From Alphaproteobacteria bacterium (GTDB lineage Bacteria; Pseudomonadota; Alphaproteobacteria; Sphingomonadales; Sphingomonadaceae): a stretch of 13,996 nt of DNA. The stretch spans positions 1 to 13,996 of the forward strand of contig JAGWVG010000014.1 of NCBI GenBank assembly GCA_018970965.1, read 5' to 3'. How positions within the stretch are numbered: position 1 is the first letter of the stretch; every line of letters begins with the position of its first letter. Below, one piece after another: positions 5,866 through 12,914 of the stretch. Under the pieces are notes generated by a model. It worked only from the letters and a program-made list of their open reading frames with translations, did not search any database and was not told where the DNA came from. Both the position numbers and the translations under genes were made by a program.

Positions 5866-6932
5866 TGACCGATGTTCTCGCAACCGCGCTGACGGAACGT
5901 CTGGGCTGCCGCCTGCCGGTGATCCAGACGGCTATGGGTTGGGTGGCAAAGCCTGAATTGGTGGCAGCCTCCAGCAATGCCGGGGCCTTTGGCTTTTTGG
6001 CCTGCGCGGTGATGACGCCCAAAGAAGCGGGTGAAGAAATCGCCCGGCTGCGCGATTTGACGGCGCATAATTTTGGCGTGAATTTCCATAGTTTTCAGCC
6101 TGGTGCGGCGGAGATTGTTGAGCTGATCTTAGCTCATAAAGATCGCGTTCGTGCGGTCAGCTTTGGGCGTGGGCCAGATGCCAAGATGATTGGCCGGTTC
6201 CGCGATGCGGGCATCCTCTGCATCCCGACGGTTGGTGCCGTAAAGCACGCTGAAAAAATGGTTCAGTTGGGCTGCGAGATGGTGACCGTGCAGGGCGGCG
6301 AAGGTGGCGGCCATACAGGGGCCGTGCCGACGACAGTTTTGCTGCCGCAAGTTTTGGATGCCGTCGATGTGCCGGTGGTGGCTGCAGGTGGCTTTGGCGA
6401 TGGGCGCGGCCTTGCGGCGGCTTTGGCTTATGGCGCTGTGGGCATTGCGATGGGCACGCGCTTTTTGATGACAGCCGAAAGCCCGGTGCCGCAGGCACCC
6501 AAGGCCGCTTATGTGAAGGCGGGCACCAGCGATATCGCAGTGTCCACCAAGGTCGACGGCATTCCGCAGCGGATGATTTTGAACCCGCTGCTGAAGCGCA
6601 TTGAAGCCTCGGGCACGCTCGCCATGTGGCTGCGCGCTGTTGAGGCGGGTCTGGAAATGAAGCGCCAATCGGGCATGAGCTGGGGGCAAGTGATCTCCAC
6701 CGCGCGCAGCATGACTGCGCATGGCGAAATGCCCTTGGCACAGGCCATGATGGCAGCCGCAGCGCCCATGATGATCCAGCGGGCCGTTGTATCGGGCGAT
6801 GCCGAACAGGGCCTCATGGCAACCGGCGTGGTTGCAGGGCGCCTCAAGGATTTGCCGAGCTGCGCACAATTAATGGCTGATATTGAAACCGAAGCGCGCG
6901 CGCGCATTGCCGCGCTGACAGCAGGGAAATAA
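5865..6932 (+). CDS. ipdC: IpdC-like FMN-dependent steroid C/D-ring CoA desaturase (nitronate monooxygenase family)
   Basis: This 355-residue TIM-barrel flavoprotein belongs to the nitropropane dioxygenase/nitronate monooxygenase superfamily. Seen in order are VIQTAMGWVA (19-28) near the N-terminus, the FMN-phosphate and catalytic loop QGGEGGGHTG (143-152), AAGGFGDGRG (173-182) and GIAMGTRFLMTAE (193-205). The length equals that of Rv3553 (IpdC) as I recall it. In steroid degraders IpdC (ScdK in Comamonas) introduces a double bond into the C/D-ring CoA ester so that EchA20 can then open ring D; true nitronate oxidation is unlikely in this operon. It starts at ATG 5865, overlapping the preceding stop by one base, and is followed after 3 bp by the echA20-like gene. 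Generic annotation as nitronate monooxygenase would miss its role. Confidence 0.88.
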   Translation: MTDVLATALTERLGCRLPVIQTAMGWVAKPELVAASSNAGAFGFLACAVMTPKEAGEEIARLRDLTAHNFGVNFHSFQPGAAEIVELILAHKDRVRAVSFGRGPDAKMIGRFRDAGILCIPTVGAVKHAEKMVQLGCEMVTVQGGEGGGHTGAVPTTVLLPQVLDAVDVPVVAAGGFGDGRGLAAALAYGAVGIAMGTRFLMTAESPVPQAPKAAYVKAGTSDIAVSTKVDGIPQRMILNPLLKRIEASGTLAMWLRAVEAGLEMKRQSGMSWGQVISTARSMTAHGEMPLAQAMMAAAAPMMIQRAVVSGDAEQGLMATGVVAGRLKDLPSCAQLMADIETEARARIAALTAGK

Positions 6933-6935
6933 CCC

Positions 6936-7685
6936 ATGCCTATTACATGCACCGTGCAAGACCGCATTGCGGAAATCGTTTTTGATGTGCCGCCGGTCAA
7001 CGCGTTTGACAGCGAGACATGGCTGTCGATCCCCGAGATTATCACCAATGCCGCGCGGCGTGAGGATGTGAATTGCGTGCTGATCCGCGCGGAAGGCCGC
7101 GGCTTTTGTGGCGGCGTCGATATTAAGGAAATGCAGGCGCATCCGGAGCGGATCACGGTTCTCAATCGCGGCAATTATTTGACCTTTAAGGCCATTCGCG
7201 ATGCTGAGGTGCCTGTGGTGAGCGCGGTCCATAAATTTGTCATTGGCGGCGGCATTGGCATTTGCGGCGCGAGCGACACGATTATTGCAGCAGATGATGC
7301 CTATTTCTCACTGCCAGAGGTGGATCGCGGGGCGATGGGCGGGGCCAGCCATTTGTCGCGCATGTTGCCGCTGCATAAAGTGCGCGCCGCCTTTTTCACG
7401 GGCGGCAATATCCCGGTGCAGGAAGCCTATCGCTTGGGCGCAGTCGAAAAAGTCGTGCCGCGGGCCGATCTGGAAGCCGAAGCGCGCGCCTTTTGCGCCG
7501 TGATTGCCAGCAAGAGCCGCAAGGCACTGGTGATCGCGAAGGAAGCATTGAACGGGCTTGAACCGCGCGATGTTGATCGCGGCTATCGCTGGGAACAGGG
7601 CTTCACGCTTGAAATGTACATGCATGAAGACAGCCAAAAATCGCGCGACGCCTTTGTGGAAACCGGCAAGGCGGCCAGCTTCTAA
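6936..7685 (+). CDS. echA20: EchA20-like crotonase, ring-D-opening hydrolase
   Basis: This 249-residue crotonase is close in length and motif pattern to M. tuberculosis EchA20 (about 247). It begins with MPIT and shows PPVNAF (19-24), RAEGRGFCGGVDIKEMQ (51-67) with the oxyanion-hole glycine, FVIGGGIG (101-108), SLPEVDRGAMGGASHLSR (125-142) and a YRWEQGFT-type C-terminus. The first canonical hydratase Glu is replaced by Gly108, whereas the second is kept as Glu128. This is what I expect for EchA20, which hydrolyses the cyclic beta-diketone HIEC-CoA and opens ring D instead of adding water to a double bond. It follows ipdC by 3 bp and overlaps the next start by one base (TAATG). ScdN of Comamonas is the equivalent. 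The assignment is good, based on remembered EchA20 sequence. Confidence 0.88.
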   Translation: MPITCTVQDRIAEIVFDVPPVNAFDSETWLSIPEIITNAARREDVNCVLIRAEGRGFCGGVDIKEMQAHPERITVLNRGNYLTFKAIRDAEVPVVSAVHKFVIGGGIGICGASDTIIAADDAYFSLPEVDRGAMGGASHLSRMLPLHKVRAAFFTGGNIPVQEAYRLGAVEKVVPRADLEAEARAFCAVIASKSRKALVIAKEALNGLEPRDVDRGYRWEQGFTLEMYMHEDSQKSRDAFVETGKAASF

Positions 7686-8848
7686 TGCAACTGACCTATA
7701 CCCCTGAACAACAAGCCTTCCGGGCCGAGGTGCGCGTCTGGATGGAAACACACGTGCCCAAAGAGCCGCTGATCACGTTGGAATGCCGTGAAGGCTATGA
7801 CCAGCATGTCGCGTGGGAACGCACGTTGGCGAGCGGAAATTGGGGCATGGTGACATGGCCCGAAGCCTTTGGCGGTCGCGGGCTGGACCTGATCCAGTGG
7901 CTCATTTTTGAGGAAGAATATTTCCGCGCGGGTGGCCCCAATCGCGCCAATCAAAACGGCATATTCCTGCTTGGCCCGACGATCATGGAGTTTGGGACTG
8001 AAGAGCAAAAGGCCCGTTTCCTTCCGCCGATGGCGCGTGGTGAAGTGATTTGGGCACAAGCCTGGTCCGAGCCGGGCGCCGGGTCGGATATGGCAGCGAT
8101 TAGCTCTAAGGCTGTGCGTGATGGCGATCATTATGTGATTACGGGCCAAAAAACATGGTCCAGCCGCGCGGCTTTTGCCGATTGGGGCTTTGGCATGTTC
8201 CGCACCGACCCAGAGAGCAAGCGGCACAAGGGGCTGACCTTTATCCTGTTTGATTTGAACAGCCCGGGCATTACGCGCCGCCCGATCCGCCAGCTGCATG
8301 GGGATACCGGCTTTGCGGAATTATTCTTTGATGAAGTCCGCGTGCCGGTGGAAAATTGTCTGGCGGGTGAGGGCGAGGGCTGGAACGTCGCCATGGCCAC
8401 CGCAGGCTTTGAACGCGGTTTGATGCTGCGGTCTCCGGGCCGCTTCCAAGCGACGGCGAAGCGACTGGTGGAGCTGTATCGCAAACATGCTGACGAGGCG
8501 TCTCCTGCCGCACGCGAAGCCGTGACGCAGGCATGGATGGCTGCCCAAGCCTACGCCTATAATACTTATGCCGTCGCCGCGAAGATCATGGCGGGCGGCA
8601 AAATTGGTGCCGAGGCGAGCCTCAACAAAATCTTCTGGTCCGAGCTGGACCGCGCGATGCACCGCACGGCGATGCACCTGTTGGGCGCGCACGCCGAACT
8701 GAAACGCTTTGATGATGGCTCGATCAATGCGTGGCTGGAAGGTTATATCTTCTCGCTCTCTGGCCCGATTTATGCGGGGTCCAACGAAGTTCAACGCAAC
8801 ATTACGGCAGAGCGCCTGCTCGGCCTGCCGCGCATCGGCGCGGGTTAA
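7685..8848 (+). CDS. fadE31: Acyl-CoA dehydrogenase, catalytic alpha-type subunit, FadE31-like
   Basis: This 387-residue acyl-CoA dehydrogenase has the N-terminal helical domain (1-120), the flavin-contact strand WAQAWSEPGAGSDMA (123-137), the TGQKTWSS segment (153-160) and C-terminal IYAGSNEVQRNITAERLLGLPR. The residue matching the MCAD catalytic Glu in YEGT is Ala here. Instead Glu243 in GFERG matches the helix-G glutamate of isovaleryl-CoA dehydrogenase and of catalytic subunits of mycobacterial alpha2-beta2 steroid enzymes. TWPE..GGR and the IWAQAWSEP stretch resemble FadE31 more than FadE30. It probably pairs with the next gene, 12 bp downstream, as a heterotetramer sharing FAD sites, oxidising a C/D-ring-derived CoA ester, possibly after ring opening. 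The exact substrate is not readable. The start ATG at 7685 overlaps the echA20 stop. Confidence 0.87.
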   Translation: MQLTYTPEQQAFRAEVRVWMETHVPKEPLITLECREGYDQHVAWERTLASGNWGMVTWPEAFGGRGLDLIQWLIFEEEYFRAGGPNRANQNGIFLLGPTIMEFGTEEQKARFLPPMARGEVIWAQAWSEPGAGSDMAAISSKAVRDGDHYVITGQKTWSSRAAFADWGFGMFRTDPESKRHKGLTFILFDLNSPGITRRPIRQLHGDTGFAELFFDEVRVPVENCLAGEGEGWNVAMATAGFERGLMLRSPGRFQATAKRLVELYRKHADEASPAAREAVTQAWMAAQAYAYNTYAVAAKIMAGGKIGAEASLNKIFWSELDRAMHRTAMHLLGAHAELKRFDDGSINAWLEGYIFSLSGPIYAGSNEVQRNITAERLLGLPRIGAG

Positions 8849-8860
8849 GGGAGGCGGGCG

Positions 8861-9793
8861 ATGGATATGCTCTTTACTGAAGATCAATTGGCGCTGGCTG
8901 AAACAGTGCGCGATTATCTGGCCGGCACACATGGGCCAGAGGTGCTGCGTCGCTTGGATGTTGATGGCAATCGTGATCCGGCGATTTGGCAGGGCTTGGT
9001 CGATATGGGCCTGACGGGCCTGTTGATCCCCGAAGATCAAGGTGGGCTGGGCATGGGCCTTGCCGATGCCGCGCTGATTGCTGTCGAATGTGGGCGGGCG
9101 TGCTTGGCAGAGCCATTGGTCGAAACCGCGTTTGTCGCCGTGCCATGGTTGGTGGCGCAGGGGCGGACGCCAGAACTGGCGGCAATCCTTGCGGGCACAG
9201 CCAAGCCTGACTTGCCGCACGCCATCAACCCATGGGTGGCCGATGGCACCGGGGCAGCGCTGACCAGTGTTGACCCGTTGCGCAATTTGGCCGCGGCCCC
9301 GGCAGAGCGTAGCGATGATCCGCTGCTGCTGAACCTTGGTGCTTTGATGTCGGCCGCCCAATTGGTCGGTCTGGCAGATGCGATGCTGGCGCAAGCCGTG
9401 GAGTACGCGAAAATCCGCACGCAATTTGGTCAGCCCATTGGCGCGTTTCAGGGGTTGAAGCATCAATTGGCAAGCTGTGCGGTTGCTATTGAATTTGCAA
9501 AGCCGGTGCTGTGGCGCGCCGCCCAAGCCGTGGCGGATGGGGTGGACAGTGCCGACGTCCATGTCAGCCATGCCAAGGTGGCTGCGACGGATGCGGCGCA
9601 ATTGACATCGGAAACCGCCATCCAAGTCCATGGTGCTATGGGCTATACCTATGAGGTGGATCTGCACTTTTGGATGAAGCGCAGTTGGGCCTTGTCGGGC
9701 GCTTGGGGCAGCCGCGCCTTTCACCTTCGTCGCGTCGATGCGGCTGTCCTTGGGGGCAGCCATCCCATTGGCCCTGAACACACATTTGCCTGA
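8861..9793 (+). CDS. fadE32: Acyl-CoA dehydrogenase, non-catalytic beta-type subunit, FadE32-like
   Basis: This 310-residue member of the acyl-CoA dehydrogenase family is shorter than the normal 370-390. The N-terminal helical domain (1-105) is present and the middle beta-domain (about 105-155) is much reduced. The C-terminal domain keeps KIRTQFGQPIGAFQ (184-197), whose Arg186 contacts the FAD pyrophosphate, and QVHGAMGYTYE (255-265). No helix-G glutamate is evident. This is the pattern of the beta subunit of mycobacterial steroid alpha2-beta2 dehydrogenases (FadE32 and FadE33 are about 318 residues), which complete the FAD site of the catalytic partner. It follows the FadE31-like gene with a GGGAGG ribosome site (8849-8854) and most likely forms a complex with it. 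Whether it is nearer FadE32 or FadE33 is uncertain. Confidence 0.83.
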   Translation: MDMLFTEDQLALAETVRDYLAGTHGPEVLRRLDVDGNRDPAIWQGLVDMGLTGLLIPEDQGGLGMGLADAALIAVECGRACLAEPLVETAFVAVPWLVAQGRTPELAAILAGTAKPDLPHAINPWVADGTGAALTSVDPLRNLAAAPAERSDDPLLLNLGALMSAAQLVGLADAMLAQAVEYAKIRTQFGQPIGAFQGLKHQLASCAVAIEFAKPVLWRAAQAVADGVDSADVHVSHAKVAATDAAQLTSETAIQVHGAMGYTYEVDLHFWMKRSWALSGAWGSRAFHLRRVDAAVLGGSHPIGPEHTFA

Positions 9794-9802
9794 GGAACGA
9801 TC

Positions 9803-10954
9803 ATGGCTGAAGCCTATATTATTGATGCTGTCCGCACCCCCATTGGGCGCAAAAAGGGCAGCCTTGCCGGTTTGCATCCCGCAGATTTGGGCGCGCACCC
9901 CATCAAGGCGCTGATTGAGCGCACAGGTGTTGATGCCAATGCCGTGGACGATGTGGTTTGGGGCTGCTGCGACACCATTGGTCCGCAAGCGGGTGATATT
10001 GGCCGCACTGTCTGGCTGGTGGCTGGCATGCCGCAGCATGTGCCGGGTACGACGATTGATCGGCAATGTGGGTCTTCGCAGCAAGCCATTCACTTTGCAG
10101 CGCAAGGTGTGATGTCGGGCACGCAGGATTTGGTGGTCGCCGGCGGCAGCCAGGCGATGAACGCCATTCCTATTTCGGCGGCCATGTATGCGGGCGAGCC
10201 TTATGGATTTTCCAACCCGTTTAACACCTCGCCGGGCTGGATTGCGCGTTATGGCGATGGGCTGCTGAACCAAATCAACTCGGCAGAAATGATTGCCAAT
10301 AAATGGGGCCTCACCCGTGAGGAGATGGAAGGCTTTGCCGTTGCCTCGCACCAGCGCGCGCAAGCGGCGTGGGATAATGGCTGGTTTGATGCCGAAGTCG
10401 CGCCGATGGCGGACCTCGCCCAGGATGAAACCATTCGTCCGACAACAACGCTCGAAGGCCTTGCCAGTCTGAAGACAGTGCAGGAAGGCGGCATCATTAC
10501 CGCCGGGATCTCGAGCCAGAATTGCGATGGGGCAGCGGCATTGCTGATTGCCTCGGAACGCGCTGTCAAAGAACATGGGCTAAAGCCACGTGCGCGCATC
10601 CACCATTTGTCGGTTCGCGCTGATGATCCGGTCTGGATGCTGACGGCACCCATCCCCGCGACGCAATATGCGCTCAAAAAAGCGGGTATGACGATTGATC
10701 AAATTGACCTGTTTGAATGCAACGAGGCGTTCGCATCCGTGCCGATGGCGTGGATGAAGGAGCTCGGCATTCCGCATGACAAAGTGAATATTCATGGCGG
10801 CGCGATTGCGTTGGGCCACCCCTTGGGCGGCACGGGCGCGCGGCTGATGACAACTTTGCTCAACGCGCTGGAGCGCACGGGCGGGCGCTTTGGCCTGCAG
10901 ACGATGTGCGAAGGCGGCGGGCAGGCCAATGTGACGATTATTGAGAGGCTCTAA
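9803..10954 (+). CDS. fadA6: FadA6-like thiolase (acetyl-CoA C-acyltransferase)
   Basis: This 383-residue thiolase has the complete catalytic set: nucleophile Cys89 in DRQCGSSQQA (86-95), NEAF (307-310), His339 in ALGHPLGGTGARL (336-348) and Cys369 in MCEGGG (368-373). The length is close to FadA6 of M. tuberculosis (about 386) and ScdF of Comamonas. It would cleave beta-ketoacyl-CoA intermediates in the degradation of the C/D-ring propanoate or of the linear acids after ring opening, releasing acetyl-CoA or a similar unit. The GAGGAA at 9792-9797 provides a ribosome site 5 nt before the ATG. The stop overlaps the start of the following hydroxyacyl-CoA dehydrogenase (TAATG), so the third and fourth steps of beta-oxidation are coupled. 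The thiolase family is certain; the substrate is inferred from context. Confidence 0.9.
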   Translation: MAEAYIIDAVRTPIGRKKGSLAGLHPADLGAHPIKALIERTGVDANAVDDVVWGCCDTIGPQAGDIGRTVWLVAGMPQHVPGTTIDRQCGSSQQAIHFAAQGVMSGTQDLVVAGGSQAMNAIPISAAMYAGEPYGFSNPFNTSPGWIARYGDGLLNQINSAEMIANKWGLTREEMEGFAVASHQRAQAAWDNGWFDAEVAPMADLAQDETIRPTTTLEGLASLKTVQEGGIITAGISSQNCDGAAALLIASERAVKEHGLKPRARIHHLSVRADDPVWMLTAPIPATQYALKKAGMTIDQIDLFECNEAFASVPMAWMKELGIPHDKVNIHGGAIALGHPLGGTGARLMTTLLNALERTGGRFGLQTMCEGGGQANVTIIERL

Positions 10955-11859
10955 TGGGTATTTGTGAGAACAGAACAGTCGTCATCACGGGCGCGGCGCG
11001 CGGCCTTGGTCGCGCTTATGCGCTGGCCTTTGCGGCAGAAGGCGCAAATGTCGTCGTCAATGATATTGGCACTTCGCTGAACGGCGAAGGTCGCGATACC
11101 AGCGCCGCTGATGGCGTGGTGGCAGAAATCATCGCAGGCGGCGGCAAAGCCATCGCCAATTATGAAGATATTACCGATTGGGATGCCGCCAAGCGTATCG
11201 TTGATGCCGCGGTCGCTGCATTTGGCGATTTGCACGTTGTTGTGAACAACGCGGGTATTGTGCGCGACCGCATGTTCGTGTCGGCGACGCTCGAAGAATG
11301 GGATGCGACAATGCATGTGCATTTGCGCGGGCATTTCTGCCTGTCGCGCCATGCCGTGGATTATTGGCGCGCGCGCCAAAAAGAAGGCCATGCGGTGGAC
11401 GCGCGCATTATCAACACCTCGTCGGGTGCCGGGCTTCAGGGCTCCATCGCACAAGCGGCTTATTCCACAGCCAAGGGCGGGATCGCCGCGCTGACTTTGG
11501 TGCAGGCGGCAGAACTGGGCCGCTATGGCATCACCGCCAATGCGCTGGCGCCGTCTGCCCGTACGCGAATGACCGAACAGGCCTTTGCCGATAAAATGGC
11601 AACGCAAGGCGGCGAATTTGACGTGATGGACCCGGCGAACATCGCGCCCACCGTCGTCTGGCTGGGCTCTGCGGAAAGCCGTGACGTGACGGGCTGTGTC
11701 TTTGAACTCGAAGGCGGCAAGATCATGCTGGAAGATGGCTGGCGCGAAGGCCCGATGGTTGATGCGGGCCAGCGTTGGAACCCGGCAGATGTCGGCGCCG
11801 CTGTCCAAGATTTGCTGAAAAAGCGTGTTCCACCGCGCAAGGTTTGGGGGACAGCCTAA
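10954..11859 (+). CDS. SDR-family (3R)-hydroxyacyl-CoA dehydrogenase-like enzyme
   Basis: This 301-residue SDR carries TGAARGLG (12-19), the acidic VVNDIG turn (34-39) expected for NAD preference, NNAG (98-101), NTSSGAG (154-160) with the catalytic serine, and Tyr170/Lys174 in AAYSTAKGG. The GAARGLGRAYALAFAAEGANVV pattern and the extended VND-G-stretch before the second helix are typical of peroxisomal multifunctional enzyme type 2 (17beta-HSD4) dehydrogenase domains and of Rv3548c (about 304 residues). It likely oxidises the beta-hydroxyacyl-CoA to the ketoacyl-CoA cut by the adjacent thiolase, a role like ScdE in Comamonas. It overlaps both neighbours by one base. The C-terminal extension beyond about residue 255 (VWLGSAES...KVWGTA) is normal for this subgroup. 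The exact step is inferred. Confidence 0.87.
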   Translation: MGICENRTVVITGAARGLGRAYALAFAAEGANVVVNDIGTSLNGEGRDTSAADGVVAEIIAGGGKAIANYEDITDWDAAKRIVDAAVAAFGDLHVVVNNAGIVRDRMFVSATLEEWDATMHVHLRGHFCLSRHAVDYWRARQKEGHAVDARIINTSSGAGLQGSIAQAAYSTAKGGIAALTLVQAAELGRYGITANALAPSARTRMTEQAFADKMATQGGEFDVMDPANIAPTVVWLGSAESRDVTGCVFELEGGKIMLEDGWREGPMVDAGQRWNPADVGAAVQDLLKKRVPPRKVWGTA

Positions 11860-12914
11860 TGGAATTTACCTTTACAGACGAACAGCTGATGATCGCGGAG
11901 ACGGCGAAGGCCTTCTTCTCTGAAAACGCGACCAGTGAGCGCACCCGCAAAGCGATGGCTGCTGATGGTGTTGACCATGGCTTGTGGGAAAGTTTCTGCA
12001 CCGAACTGGGCTTGGCGGGCATTGGTCTGCCAGAATCTGCCGGTGGCGCAGGCCTTGGCATGGTGGAGTTTGCAATCATTGCAGAGGCCGCAGGGGCGCA
12101 AGTGTCGGCCTTGCCGCTTTTGGGGTTGGCGACTGTGGCGCAGGCGATTGCCGCCGGTGGCAGCGATGCACAGCAGGCAGCGCATCTGCCCAATCTCATC
12201 ACTGGGGCGACCATTGGGGCTTATGCTGAGGGGCAGGGCTTGAGCTTTGCCGGGGGCAAATTGTCTGGCACGGCGCAATTTGTGCCGCATGGCGGCGTTG
12301 CAGGCCTCTTCCTGTTGGCGCAAGGCGATGCGGCGTGGCTGGTTAAGGCTGATGCGCCGGGTCTGATCGTCAAAAATCATGTGACGATGGATCAAACGCG
12401 CCCCTTTGCGACGCTGAATTTGGATGGCGTGGCGGCTGAGGCGCTGGCCAATCCAGTCGCCGCAGTCGCTGCAGCCCGCGCGGGCGGCTGGATTTCGCTG
12501 TCGGCAGAGGCGCTTGGCGGCGCGCAAGCGGCACTTGATCGCACCGTGGCTTATGCCAAGGAGCGCGTTCAGTTTGGCCGCGCGATTGGCTCATTCCAAG
12601 CCTATAAGCACCGCTTGGCAGATATGATGGTGGAGATCGAGCAAGCCCGCTCTGCCGTCTATTGGGCCGCTTGTGCTGTCGATGAAGGGTCAGATGAAGC
12701 GGTGCTTGCGCTCCACGCTGCCAAATCCTTCGCAGCGGATACCTATTTCAAATGCGCGGGGGACATGATCCAACTGCATGGGGGCATCGGCTTCACCTGG
12801 GAGCATGATGCGCATCTGTTTTTCAAGCGCGCCCGCGCCATTCAATCGATGCTCGGCAACGGTGCATGGCATCGTGAAGAAGTGGCCAAGATGATTTTGG
12901 GAGAAGCGGCATGA
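11859..12914 (+). CDS. ipdE2: Acyl-CoA dehydrogenase, non-catalytic beta-type subunit, IpdE2-like (FadE33)
   Basis: This 351-residue acyl-CoA dehydrogenase family protein starts at ATG 11859 in a TAATG overlap; the longer frame from 11775 would run deep into the preceding SDR and is not credible. An N-terminal helical domain (1-110), a beta-domain (about 115-195) and a C-terminal domain are present, with KERVQFGRAIGSFQAYKH (234-251), including FAD-contacting Arg236, and QLHGGIGFTWEHD (305-317). At the helix-G position (about 205-220, ARAGGWISLSAEALGG) the catalytic Glu is not convincingly placed, which suits a beta subunit. It overlaps the next gene, an alpha-type dehydrogenase, by 4 nt (ATGA). 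IpdE1-IpdE2 (FadE30-FadE33) dehydrogenates 5-hydroxy-HIC-CoA in actinobacteria. I favour this pair for that role because the partner looks FadE30-like. It is longer than FadE33, so the subtype is provisional. Confidence 0.83.
   Translation: MEFTFTDEQLMIAETAKAFFSENATSERTRKAMAADGVDHGLWESFCTELGLAGIGLPESAGGAGLGMVEFAIIAEAAGAQVSALPLLGLATVAQAIAAGGSDAQQAAHLPNLITGATIGAYAEGQGLSFAGGKLSGTAQFVPHGGVAGLFLLAQGDAAWLVKADAPGLIVKNHVTMDQTRPFATLNLDGVAAEALANPVAAVAAARAGGWISLSAEALGGAQAALDRTVAYAKERVQFGRAIGSFQAYKHRLADMMVEIEQARSAVYWAACAVDEGSDEAVLALHAAKSFAADTYFKCAGDMIQLHGGIGFTWEHDAHLFFKRARAIQSMLGNGAWHREEVAKMILGEAA

Noticed and set aside
6129..6869. A 246-codon minus-strand frame opposite ipdC
   Set aside because: Its composition is His/Ala/Arg-rich without domains, and the plus strand encodes a full-length IpdC.
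5865..6932. Nitronate monooxygenase function for the TIM-barrel flavoprotein
   Set aside because: The family motifs fit, but the length, the operon neighbours (ipdA, ipdB, echA20) and resemblance to Rv3553 favour IpdC.
8321..10576. A 751-codon open frame on the minus strand opposite the FadE31-, FadE32- and FadA6-like genes
   Set aside because: Three well-supported plus-strand genes with complete family motifs occupy this stretch. The opposite frame is open because of strong codon bias; its translation is rich in Arg, His, Gln and Cys and shows no recognisable domain.
11775..11858. Upstream extension of the IpdE2-like frame into the SDR gene
   Set aside because: The ATG at 11859 gives the typical MEFTFTDEQ beginning and the TAATG overlap seen at other junctions; the extension is out-of-frame SDR coding sequence.
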